DNA of 64,000 nt from Pelagimonas sp. (GTDB taxonomy: Bacteria > Pseudomonadota > Alphaproteobacteria > Rhodobacterales > Rhodobacteraceae), in the NCBI GenBank assembly GCA_025210455.1, contig JAOARQ010000054.1, forward strand, positions 1 to 64,000, given 5' to 3'. The notes beneath the pieces were generated by a model that was not told the DNA's origin, made no database searches, and saw nothing but the letters and a program-made list of their open reading frames with translations. The translations under genes were made by a program, and so were the position numbers. Shown in pieces: positions 8,468-16,874 of this stretch. Numbering within the stretch: the stretch's first letter is position 1; each line of letters starts with the position of its first letter.

Positions 8468-10765
8468 ATGGACAAGTTTGGGAAAAGCCAGTCGGTCACA
8501 CGTGTTGAAGATCATCGGTTTCTGACCGGGCAGGGGCGCTATGTGGATGATATCACCCCTGACGGGGCGCTGTTTGCCTATGTTCTGCGTTCTCCGGTTG
8601 CGCATGGTGAGATTGCTGCGCTGGATGTCAGCACAGCGCGTCAGGCGGATGGGGTGCATCTGGTGGTCACCGCGCAGGACATGCGCGCTGCCGGGCTGGA
8701 TATCGCCATGAGCGGTACAACCGTGGCCAATCGTGACGGTAGCAAAGGCGCCAGCCCACGCCGCCCGCTGCTGGCCGAAGATCGCGTGCGCTATGTTGGT
8801 GAGGCCGTGGCGCTTGTGGTGGCCGACAGCCTGAATGCCGCCCGCGATGCCGCTGAACTGATCGAACTGGATATTGATGACCTGCCCGTCAGCCTGACAT
8901 TGGATGACACAGGCGCGCAGATCCACCCCGAGGCACCGGGCAATCGCGCGTATGATTTTGCTCTGGGGGATGAGGCAGCGACCGAGGCCGCCTTTGCACA
9001 GGCGGCGCGCAGGGTGTCGCTGCAGATTGATGACAATCGGATCATCGTGAATTCCATGGAACCCCGGGGCTGCTTTGCCGAATGGCTCGACGGGCGGCTG
9101 CACCTCAGCTTTGGTGGGCAGGGTGTCTGGGTGATGCAGGGCGAACTGGCGCGGGTCTTTGATCTGGACAAGGCGCAGATCCGTGTCACCAACCCGGATG
9201 TGGGCGGCGGCGTTGGCATGAAGGCCATGGCCTATCCAGAGTATTTTGTCACCGCCTTTGCCGCCCGTGAATTGGGCCGCCCGGTGCGCTGGATCGCAGA
9301 TCGTACGGAATCGATGCTGTCAGACAACGCAGGCCGCGACCTGACCAGCCTGGCTGAGCTGGCCTTTGATCAGGACAACCGCATTCTGGCTTACCGGGTG
9401 CATAACCGTTCAAATATGGGGGCCTATAATTCGCAGTTTGCTCAGGCGATCCAGTCCAATCTCTTTGCCCGCGTTCTGACGGGCGTTTACGATATCCCGG
9501 TGGCTTATCTGCGCAATGAAGGCTTCTATACCAATACCACGCAGGTTGACGCATATCGCGGTGCAGGCCGCCCCGAAGCGATTTACGTGCTGGAACGTAT
9601 CATGGACCGCGCCGCCCGCGAGTTGGGCATAGACCCGTTTGAGCTGCGCCGGATCAACTTTATCCGCCCCGATCAGTTCCCCTATCAGACGGTTGTCTCT
9701 GAAACCTATGACGTTGGCGAATTTGATCGCGTTATGGGGCGGGCAGTGCTGGATGCGGATCTTGCGGGCTTTGAACGCCGCAAAAGCGCCTCACAATCGG
9801 CAGGAAAACTGCGCGGTTTTGGGGTTTGTTATTACATAGAGTCCATTCTTGGGGCTCCGAACGAAGATGTGAAGGTTGACTTTACCGAGGACGGGCAGGC
9901 CGTGATTTATGTTGGAACACAGTCGAACGGGCAGGGGCACGAAACCGTGTTCCGTCAGTTCCTGTCCGACCAGACCGGCATTCCGGCAGATCAGATCACC
10001 GTGGTGCAGGGCGATAGTGACCTGATCGCCAAGGGCGGTGGCACGGGCGGGTCGCGCTCGGTCACGGTGCAGACGCATGTGACGCTGACGGCGGTTGCGG
10101 ATATGATCAGCGGGTTCAAGGAGTTCCTGTCTGATGAACTGGGTGTGCCCGCCGATGAGATCAGTTTTGACGATCTGCAATTCCGCGCCGAGGGCTCAAA
10201 CCTGACCCCCACCATGCTGGAGGTGGCCGCCATGGCGCGCGATGCCGGGCGCGATGATTTGCTGACCTGGCAGGCCAGCGCCACCCTGCCGGCGCGCTCT
10301 TTCCCCAACGGATGTCACATCGCCGAGATCGAGATTGATATGACGACCGGGCAGACCACATGTGATAAATACACAGTCGTTGATGACTTTGGTAACCTTA
10401 TCAACCCTATGCTGGCCGAAGGTCAGGTGCATGGCGGGGTTGTTCAGGGGCTGGGTCAGGCACTGACGGAACATGTGGTGCATGATGAAGATGGTCAGCT
10501 TTTGACCGCCACCTTCATGGATTACGCCATGCCGCGCGCAGATGATGTGCCGCCGATCGCCTTCGCGACCGAGGCGGTGCCATCCACCGCCAACCCCATG
10601 GGGATGAAGGGCTGCGGTGAGGCAGGAACAGTGGGCGCTTTGGCCGCGGTGGCCAACGCCGTGCAAGACGCGCTTTGGGCGCGTGGGATCAAACAAGTGG
10701 ACATGCCTTTCACGCCATCGCGTGTCTGGGCCATGATGGAAGGATATGACGGGACAGCGGCTTAA
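8468..10765 (+). CDS. molybdenum hydroxylase large subunit, form II CoxL-like
   Basis: Molybdopterin-binding subunit of the xanthine oxidase family, 765 residues. It carries AYRGAGR, the form II version of the active-site loop, rather than AYRCSFR of true carbon monoxide dehydrogenase. Other blocks are GGGVGMKAM, NGQGHET, GGGTGGSRS and the C-terminal GCGEAGTVGA. Form II enzymes oxidise uncertain substrates. The ATG at 8468 has a GCGGAGC ribosome site and begins right at the conserved domain; the open frame extends to 8384 but adds unrelated residues. No medium (FAD) or small (2Fe-2S) subunit lies beside it. Its last 20 bases overlap the next gene. Confidence 0.8.
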   Translation: MDKFGKSQSVTRVEDHRFLTGQGRYVDDITPDGALFAYVLRSPVAHGEIAALDVSTARQADGVHLVVTAQDMRAAGLDIAMSGTTVANRDGSKGASPRRPLLAEDRVRYVGEAVALVVADSLNAARDAAELIELDIDDLPVSLTLDDTGAQIHPEAPGNRAYDFALGDEAATEAAFAQAARRVSLQIDDNRIIVNSMEPRGCFAEWLDGRLHLSFGGQGVWVMQGELARVFDLDKAQIRVTNPDVGGGVGMKAMAYPEYFVTAFAARELGRPVRWIADRTESMLSDNAGRDLTSLAELAFDQDNRILAYRVHNRSNMGAYNSQFAQAIQSNLFARVLTGVYDIPVAYLRNEGFYTNTTQVDAYRGAGRPEAIYVLERIMDRAARELGIDPFELRRINFIRPDQFPYQTVVSETYDVGEFDRVMGRAVLDADLAGFERRKSASQSAGKLRGFGVCYYIESILGAPNEDVKVDFTEDGQAVIYVGTQSNGQGHETVFRQFLSDQTGIPADQITVVQGDSDLIAKGGGTGGSRSVTVQTHVTLTAVADMISGFKEFLSDELGVPADEISFDDLQFRAEGSNLTPTMLEVAAMARDAGRDDLLTWQASATLPARSFPNGCHIAEIEIDMTTGQTTCDKYTVVDDFGNLINPMLAEGQVHGGVVQGLGQALTEHVVHDEDGQLLTATFMDYAMPRADDVPPIAFATEAVPSTANPMGMKGCGEAGTVGALAAVANAVQDALWARGIKQVDMPFTPSRVWAMMEGYDGTAA

Positions 10766-11819
10766 AGACAGGATGTTTGAATGGATCCGCGGGCGCTTTG
10801 GCCGGGCGGATCATTCAGCGATGTCTTTTCGTCGTGGTCCTGTGGATCATGTGATCATTCTGGATGGCACCATGTCGACGCTGGAACCAGGGTGTGAAAC
10901 CAATGCCGGGCTGACCTATCGCCTGTTGCAAGAGGCGGGTGCCGTTTCCGTCTATTATGAGGCCGGGGTACAATGGACCGACTGGCGTACCACCACCGAT
11001 GTGATCATTGGCCGTGGCATCAATCGCCAGATTCAGCGCGCCTATGGCTATCTCGCCTCGCGCTATCGCGAAGGCGACAGGATCTTTCTGCTTGGCTATT
11101 CACGTGGCGCCTTTGCGGTGCGTTCGCTTGCAGGGGTGATTGACCGTGTGGGCCTGCTAAAGGCCAATCAGGCGACGGAACGCAACATTCGCCAGATCTA
11201 TCGTCTTTATCAGTATTCGCCGGACAGTGCCGCTGCGCGCCATTTCGCCCAGTGCTATTGCCACACCGGCACACAGATCGAAATGGTTGGTGTCTGGGAT
11301 ACGGTCAAAGCACTGGGGCTACGCCTGCCGCTGCTCTGGCGTCTGTCGGTCAATGATCACGATTTTCACAACGATGAACTGGGCCCGGCGGTCAAGCATG
11401 GCTATCACGCGCTGGCCTATGACGAAAGCCGCAGCGCCTTTGAACCGGTGCTGTGGTCAACGCCCAAGGATTGGAAAGGGCGGGTGGAACAGGTCTGGTT
11501 TCGCGGCACCCATGCGGATGTGGGCGGCCAGTTGGGCGGCCGGGAAGAGTGCCGACCGCTGTCAAATATTCCACTGGTCTGGATGCTGGACAAGCTGGAA
11601 GAAAACGGCGTGACATTGCCACCTGCCTGGCGCAACCGCTTCCCGCGCGATGTTTATGCCCCCTGGCTGGGTCTCTGGAGCGGGCTTGGCAAATTCTTTC
11701 TGCTGCGCCGACGCCGCACGGTTGGTCTGGATCCGTCAGAACAGCTGCACCCCAGCCTGCTGCGCTTTCAGCAGCAGCCGCAAAAACGCGGCCCACGGGT
11801 GCGTATCGCTGGCGAATAA
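10746..11819 (+). CDS. DUF2235 family alpha/beta hydrolase
   Basis: A 357-residue member of the DUF2235 (Tle1-like phospholipase) group. It has the nucleophile elbow GYSRGAFAVRSLAG, the following VGVWDTVKALG block and WFRGTHADVGG, where the Asp and His complete the likely triad. Some relatives are type VI secretion lipase effectors; no secretion genes are present here. The ATG at 10746 has GGAAGG upstream and overlaps the CoxL-like gene by 20 bases. A second possible ATG lies at 10773. Overlap suggests co-translation with coxL, yet the functions are not known to be linked. Confidence 0.75.
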   Translation: MTGQRLKDRMFEWIRGRFGRADHSAMSFRRGPVDHVIILDGTMSTLEPGCETNAGLTYRLLQEAGAVSVYYEAGVQWTDWRTTTDVIIGRGINRQIQRAYGYLASRYREGDRIFLLGYSRGAFAVRSLAGVIDRVGLLKANQATERNIRQIYRLYQYSPDSAAARHFAQCYCHTGTQIEMVGVWDTVKALGLRLPLLWRLSVNDHDFHNDELGPAVKHGYHALAYDESRSAFEPVLWSTPKDWKGRVEQVWFRGTHADVGGQLGGREECRPLSNIPLVWMLDKLEENGVTLPPAWRNRFPRDVYAPWLGLWSGLGKFFLLRRRRTVGLDPSEQLHPSLLRFQQQPQKRGPRVRIAGE

Positions 11820-11820
11820 C

Positions 11821-11846
11821 CGCTCACGTTTTCTTGAGCGCCCTTT
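11821..11846 (+). terminator. weak terminator after the DUF2235 gene
   Basis: Inverted repeat CGCTCA/TGAGCG with an 8-base loop directly after the DUF2235 stop, followed by CCCTTT. The pyrimidine tail is short, so termination may be partial. Confidence 0.4.
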
Positions 11847-11847
11847 A

Positions 11848-11966
11848 AGCCCCGTCATTCGCTCTTATCTTTTAATCAGAGCACGGGGCCGGAACCCTCG
11901 TGAACAATCTTTGTCCCTCGTTCCGTACTGCGCCCGGGCTTTCCTCCCCTGGGCGCTTTTCTTTTG
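11848..11966 (+). ncRNA. candidate structured small RNA with terminator
   Basis: Three hairpins follow one another with no open frame. The first pairs GCCCCGT (11849-11855) with ACGGGGC (11883-11889), extended inside by GCTCT/AGAGC. The second pairs CGGAAC (11890-11895) with GTTCCG (11920-11925). The third is an intrinsic terminator, GCGCCCGGG with CCC(T)GGGCGC (11930-11956), then a T-rich tract. The terminator loop exposes CUUUCCUCCCC, an anti-Shine-Dalgarno-like sequence reminiscent of CcsR-type small RNAs of Rhodobacter. Both edges and the strand are inferred from structure only; part of it could be a leader or trailer of neighbouring genes. Confidence 0.35.
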
Positions 11967-12054
11967 CGGCAGGGATGTGACAAATCGGCTGTATCCAATG
12001 CTTGCTTAGATCTGGCAAATTTCAGATAACAGGTTCAAGCCTAAGGAGAAGCCG

Positions 12055-12366
12055 ATGCGCGCGCGTATTTTTCAGCCAGCCAAAACCGCCATGTCTTCGG
12101 GGCAGGGCAAGACGAAAATCTGGATGTTGGAATTCGCCCCGCAAAGCGCGCGTGAGGTTGATCCGCTGATGGGGTGGACATCCTCCAGCGATACCCAGAG
12201 CCAGGTGCGCCTGCGCTTTGACAGCAAAGAAGCGGCGATGGCCTATGCAAAGGAACACGGAATTGACGCCGATGTTCTTGAACCCAACAAGCGCAAGGCC
12301 AATGTCCGCGCCCGCGGCTATGCGGAAAACTTTGCCGTGGATCGCCGTTCCGCCTGGACACACTGA
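12055..12366 (+). CDS. NDUFS4-type accessory subunit of respiratory complex I (ETC complex I subunit)
   Basis: A 103-residue protein of the NDUFS4 family, the 18-kDa accessory subunit of NADH:quinone oxidoreductase found in alphaproteobacteria and mitochondria. Recognisable features are the [18 protein letters not shown] start, the LEFAPQ strand, the [13 protein letters not shown] block and the C-terminal [14 protein letters not shown] with a basic tail. AAGGAG lies eight bases before the ATG. The Tn7-like transposon begins four bases after its stop codon, and the 5-bp target duplication includes two bases of that TGA. The gene is intact but has been cut off from its own terminator, now at about 19,481. 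Confidence 0.9.
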   Translation: MRARIFQPAKTAMSSGQGKTKIWMLEFAPQSAREVDPLMGWTSSSDTQSQVRLRFDSKEAAMAYAKEHGIDADVLEPNKRKANVRARGYAENFAVDRRSAWTH

Positions 12367-12369
12367 TCA
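12365..12369. repeat. target site duplication, left copy (GATCA)
   Basis: GATCA directly before the transposon's TGT end; its G and A are the last two bases of the NDUFS4 gene's TGA stop. The same five bases follow the right end at 19454-19458. Joining the flanks gives CACTGATCAATCTG, the pre-insertion sequence. Confidence 0.92.
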
Positions 12370-12389
12370 TGTAAATCGGGGCAAAGTTG
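12370..12389 (+). repeat. left terminal inverted repeat of the Tn7-like element
   Basis: TGTAAATCGGGGCAAAGTTG, matching the inverse of 19434-19453 at 19 of 20 positions. It begins with the TGT found at Tn7 and Tn5053 ends. Confidence 0.92.
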
Positions 12390-12399
12390 TCTCGAAATA

Positions 12400-12418
12400 G
12401 GGGCAAGGATCCCGCGAA
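12400..12418 (+). repeat. probable transposase (TnsB/TniA) binding site, left end
   Basis: GGGGCAAGGATCCCGCGAA, about 30 bases inside the left end. The same motif occurs twice, inverted, near the right end, so it is likely recognised by the transposase. A small palindrome (CGAAGCT-G-AGCTTCG, 12415-12429) overlaps its inner edge. Confidence 0.65.
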
Positions 12419-12520
12419 GCTGAGCTTCGATCAAGATATAGGGTGCCCAATGGGTGCCCATACTATTTCTGGGATTGCGGAATCTGTAGGGTGCTTCTGC
12501 GGCTGAATACCGCTTCAGCC

Positions 12521-13700
12521 TCATCCCGCCTGCCGAACCGCCGCGAAATTCTCCATCGCTGCGCCGAGGTTCTCGAGGATTTCCTCGAGAAGAATGTCGG
12601 GTTCCGGCAAACTGTCGAGATCGGTCATGGAGCTGTCCTTGAGCCAGAACACATCCAGACTGGCCTTGCCGCGCGACAGCAGCTATAGGCCCGCCAACGC
12701 CCATCAGGGGGGCCCTCGCTCCAGGTTGCCGTGCGTTCATGCCTGTTCGCCGGATTGTAGCAGGCGATAAAGTCCTCAAGGTGGGCATAGGTCATCGGCT
12801 TTTGCTTGAGCGTGCGATGCACGTTCGTCCGATAATCATAGAACCAGACCGGCGAGGTCTGCGGCTCCTTGCTGGCACTGCGATTGTCGAAGAAGATGAC
12901 GTTCGCCTTGACCCCTTGTGCGTAAAAAATCCCTGTCGGCAGCCGCAAGATCGTATGCAGATCGGTGTTCTGCAGCAGCTTGCGGCGTATCGTTTCGCCC
13001 GCGCCGCCCTCGAACAGCACATTGTCCGGCACCACGATCGCGGCGCGCCCAGTGGTCTTCAGCATGGTGCGGATGTGCTGAACGAAATTCAGCTGCTTGT
13101 TGGACGTCGTGGCCCAGAAATCCTGTCGGTTAAAGGTCAGGTCCTCGGTTTCCTGCTCCCCTTCGGCATTCGTGAAGGTCATGGAGCTTTTCTTGCCGAA
13201 GGGCGGGTTTGCCAGAACCAGATCAACCGTGTCCGACGGCGACGAGATCAAAGCATCCGCCGGGGATACGCTCGGCTCACCCGCCATTTCCCCGATGCCA
13301 TGCAGGAACATATTCATTAGGCAAAGCCTGCGCATTCCGGCCACGATCTCGTTCCCATGGAACGTGCCGTTCTTCAGAAATTCCTTTTGTTTGCGGTCAA
13401 GCGCGTAATTTGCCGGGTCCGTCAGGAAATCATGAGCCGCCAAGAAGAAGCCGCCCGTGCCGCAGGCCGGGTCGGCAATGGTCTTGCCGGGTTCCGGACG
13501 GACGCATTCCACCATCGCCTGAATGAGCGAGCGGGGCGTGAAATACTGCCCCGCACCGGATTTGGTGTCCTCCGCATTGCGCTCCAGAAGGCCCTCGTAG
13601 ATGTCTCCCTTCACGTCGGCGTCCAGCACGATCCATTTGGTGCCATCGACCATGGCAATCAGCCGGAACAGCTTGGCGGGATCCCTTGAGATCCATCACC
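12521..13700 (-). pseudogene. hsdM: type I restriction-modification methylase HsdM, truncated and frameshifted remnant
   Basis: Remnant of an N6-adenine methyltransferase. The core has the SAM motif DPACGTGGFF, the catalytic NPPFGKK and the family block YEGLLERNAED. The N-terminal HsdM domain is missing: in frame, a TGA lies just upstream of residues reading DPAKLFRLIAMVDG, near 13,700. Near 12,690 the frame breaks after RWRAYS; the normal C-terminal sequence (SLDVFWLKD through ILENLGAAMENFAAVRQAG) continues in another frame to a TGA at 12521. The break fits loss of about ten bases between AGCT repeats. No hsdR or hsdS is present. It is the only cargo in the transposon and lies between its left end and tnsA. 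Confidence 0.85.
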
Positions 13701-13794
13701 GATCACAAACCGAAATCCCAGAAGAACAGCACGGGAACCACCCGACCGCCATGCGGATCGGGACCGGGATACCTGTGCCTTGAGGCAAGACAGA

Positions 13795-14604
13795 ATGACT
13801 GACGAACTGAATAGCACTTCCAACTCCGCGCCCTCGACGGAAACGGTCAAGGAAGCTTCCCCTTCTCTCCGTTTCGGGGAGAACGTCGAGCTTGAAGAAT
13901 ACACGATGACCTTGGGCGATCAGCTGCCGCCGCAGGAACCACGCCGTCGCGGCGAGCTGCTGCCAAGCCGGGCGAAGCGGCCGATCCCCAGATCGTCCAA
14001 AAAGCACTTCGTCGGCCAGCTGGTGTTCAATCGCGGGGAGCACCGTCAGCGCCTCGGCTTCGCCAGCTTGTACGAGCATAATGCTGCGCTCTGTTTCATC
14101 TATCGCCCTGATTTTCTGGACATCGAGGAACAGCTGGCGTCGCTGCCCTTCGTTCTGCCCAACGGCACGAAATCGGAGCATTTCTTCGATTTCAGGGTGA
14201 CGTTCAGAGGCGGTCGCCGGGTCTGTATCTCGGTCAAGCCCGAGCGGATCGCCCAGACTTACGAATATCGCGCGAAGATGGACTGCATACGGCAAGCCGC
14301 GATCGGCAATATCTGCGATGACGTGCGCACGGTGACAGAGCGCAATATCGACCCGGTCGAGCTGCATAACGCCAAACTGTTTCACTCCGCACGTGATGCG
14401 GACGCCGAAATGGATGCGCGTGTCATTGCGGCGCTGCAGATGGTCACGTCTCCGGTCCGAATTGGGAAGTTCCTCGCCGAAACCGGCCTCGAGGGGAAGG
14501 GCTTTCGCAGCGTCGCGCGCGCAATCCGGTTTGGTCAGGCCAAGCTGTTCAATCGTGAAAAGATCACAGGTCGGAGCTTGATCATCCGCGGGGAGGCGTC
14601 CTGA
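13795..14604 (+). CDS. tnsA: TnsA-like transposon endonuclease subunit
   Basis: A 269-residue protein matching the TnsA N-terminal endonuclease family, which cuts the 5' strands at transposon ends and so allows cut-and-paste movement. The likely nuclease residues are the Glu of SLYEHNA, the Asp of HFFDFRV and the Lys of ISVKP; the position before VK is Ser where relatives usually have Glu or Gln. The C-terminal part resembles a small helical domain. The ATG at 13795 follows a GAGG; a TTG five codons earlier is possible. Its stop overlaps the tniA start by one base (TGATG). Confidence 0.78.
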   Translation: MTDELNSTSNSAPSTETVKEASPSLRFGENVELEEYTMTLGDQLPPQEPRRRGELLPSRAKRPIPRSSKKHFVGQLVFNRGEHRQRLGFASLYEHNAALCFIYRPDFLDIEEQLASLPFVLPNGTKSEHFFDFRVTFRGGRRVCISVKPERIAQTYEYRAKMDCIRQAAIGNICDDVRTVTERNIDPVELHNAKLFHSARDADAEMDARVIAALQMVTSPVRIGKFLAETGLEGKGFRSVARAIRFGQAKLFNREKITGRSLIIRGEAS

Positions 14605-16805
14605 TGGCGGCTCCCTTCAAGAAGAATACCAAGATCCTCCTTGAAAACGGCTGCGATTTCCAGCTCACCTTGCGCAAGGGGCGTGTCCTCGAATTGCGAC
14701 CGGAAGGCTATTTTGTCTTTTGGGAGCCGTGGACCGATCCTGAAAGCGGTGAGTGCCACGAGAGCACTGCCGGTATCTACGGCTATGATGCCATTGTCAC
14801 CGACAACAATTATGGGGTTCTGAAGATCCTCAAGCGCCCGTTGGCTCAACCGACGGCGAGCGACCGCATCCGTCGCAGCGAACGTGTTCTGGTGGAGGTC
14901 GCGCGTCAGAGGTTCCGCAAGCAATATGTCCTCGCCATCCAGGACATGCTCGACCGGGGCAAACTTGACCCTGTTCGGGACGACTTCTGCGCAAAGATCG
15001 TCACGATCAACGCGAGCGGAGGTCAGCGATACCGCGAATACCTGGCAGCGTTATCGATGCGGGAAGCAAAGCGAGGCGGCACCAAGGTTCAGAAGACCAA
15101 GAAGGAACATCAGCGCGCCGTCGAATTCCATCAGGGATTCAAATGCGGGCACACCATGTGGAAATGGTATTGGACATGGCGGATCGACGGGGATGACGGC
15201 CTGTTCGATCAATACCGTAACTGCGGTCGCTACAAGCGGTACAACGACGCGACCGACAGCTTCATCGAACGCCAACTTGATATGCTTTGGGATCGAGAGA
15301 AGCCGACAATCAAGTCCTTCGTCGAAAGCGTGCAGGCCGCGCTCGACGCAGAAAATGAACGAAGGGAGCGGTTGCCTGTGCCCGCGACAAAGCTGCAGCG
15401 GCCAGGCTACGTCTACATCAAGAACAAGATCCTAGAGTTGGCGCCGATCGATCATGCGCTGCGCAGGAACAGCCGCGACAAGGCTTATAAAGACCTGCAC
15501 ACGCTTGGCGTGGGGGTCACGACATCCCGCGTGCTGGAAAGGGTCGAGGTCGATGAATACACGGTAGATCTATTCGTGCCCATGTGCGAAACGGGCCTTT
15601 TCGATCATCTGCCGGAAACGATCAAGCAGCTGATCGGGCTGGATGGAAAACCCTGCAGGGTCACTCTGTCAGGTGCCATCGATGTCCACACCAGATGTTT
15701 CGTGGCCTTGCAGATCGTCCCACAAGGCGTCGAGAGCCCGCTCGCTCGGACCCTCGAGATGATCTACATGGACAAGTCTCCCATCGCGGATGCGGCGGGC
15801 TCAAAGTTCCGTTGGACGATGGGAGGTGCTCCTGAAGCCATCGTTTTCGACCGCGGCGACAAGTACATTACAGATGACGCTTATGACATCCTCGCCGATC
15901 TCGGGATTGTCCCGCAGGCAAGCCGTGGCTCAAACCCTACATCGAGAGAGTGTTTCGGACGGTTCATATCGACTTGCTGGCACGCTTCTCCGGCAGGGCT
16001 TTCAGCAATGTCGTGGAGCGCGGTGAGAACGATGCTGCGGCTCGTGTGACCCTGACGCTGGAGGCTTTCCTGTGCTGGCTCGTACGATGGGTTGTTGATG
16101 CGTATCACACCAACGAGCACCCTGCGCATGGCATGTCCCTCGCCAGAGCCTGGGAGAAAGGCTGCAAGGAGTGCCCCCCACGATCCCTGACGAGCGATGA
16201 AATGCGTGGTGTTCGGCGTCCGCATGCGCCGCAAGCTGACGCGCAAGGGCGTTCGCGTACGCAACATCGACTACCAGTCCGACGCGCTCATGCACATGTT
16301 TCTCAACGATAAAGTGGATGATCTCGAGGTGCTCTGGTGGGACGGCGATATCGGCACCATCTCGGTGCGCGCTGGTATCGGCTCGTGGATGACCGTGTCG
16401 GCCTGCGAGGAGCGCTGGATCGGCAAGAGCGAGTTGGAGATGTTGGGCGACCTTGCGGAAGAGGCCGAGGCTGATGACGCGGATCAGGCTGTCATCGACG
16501 CGGAACGGCGCGCCCGCCGGGACTGGATCAACGCAGCCAACCGGGAGTCCTATCGCCTCAAGCGCTTGGTGGGACTGATTTCTCTGCCCAAGACGGCGGA
16601 TGAGCTGGAATACGAGACCCAGCGGTTCACGCGCCATACCGATACCGCCGAACGTCGACACAAGGCGGGTCCGCATCGTCCATTGCTGGGCGACCTCGAA
16701 GGCACGGCGCCGACCGACACCACCCCTGCTGCCAATCATGCACAGGAAGATACGACTGCCGATTACCACGTGCAGGCGAATGACAACAATCTCACGATGG
16801 AATGA
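14604..16805 (+). pseudogene. tniA: TniA/TnsB DDE transposase, interrupted by two frameshifts
   Basis: Mu/Tn7-type DDE integrase core, about 733 codons overall. The first segment runs to 15917 and contains catalytic Asp in GAIDVHT (D360) and in VFDRGDKY (D416). After PQ at about 15917 the coding frame moves by one: KPWLKPYIERVFR, with the catalytic Glu at 15944-15946, lies in the second frame. At about 16,207, after LTSDEMR, coding returns to the original frame (VVFGVRMRRKLTRKG) and continues to the TGA at 16803. The shifts fit deletions of 3n+1 and then 3n+2 bases. Read as it stands, translation stops at 16049 without the Glu, so the product should be inactive. Sequencing error is the alternative. 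Confidence 0.85.
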
Positions 16806-16874
16806 CCAGGATGATGACCCAGAACTGCAACCGCAACTGCAACCCCGACCACGATTACCGAGAAGACCGCATGG

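Noticed and set aside
12625-13653. Functional HsdM of 342 residues
   Set aside because: It lacks the N-terminal domain, ends in out-of-frame residues and has no HsdR or HsdS.
13696-14385. 229-codon minus-strand frame
   Set aside because: Antisense shadow of tnsA with no recognisable protein features.
15900-16215. Programmed ribosomal frameshift in tniA
   Set aside because: No slippery heptamer is visible at the first break, and the second break needs a shift in the opposite sense; two deletions explain both.
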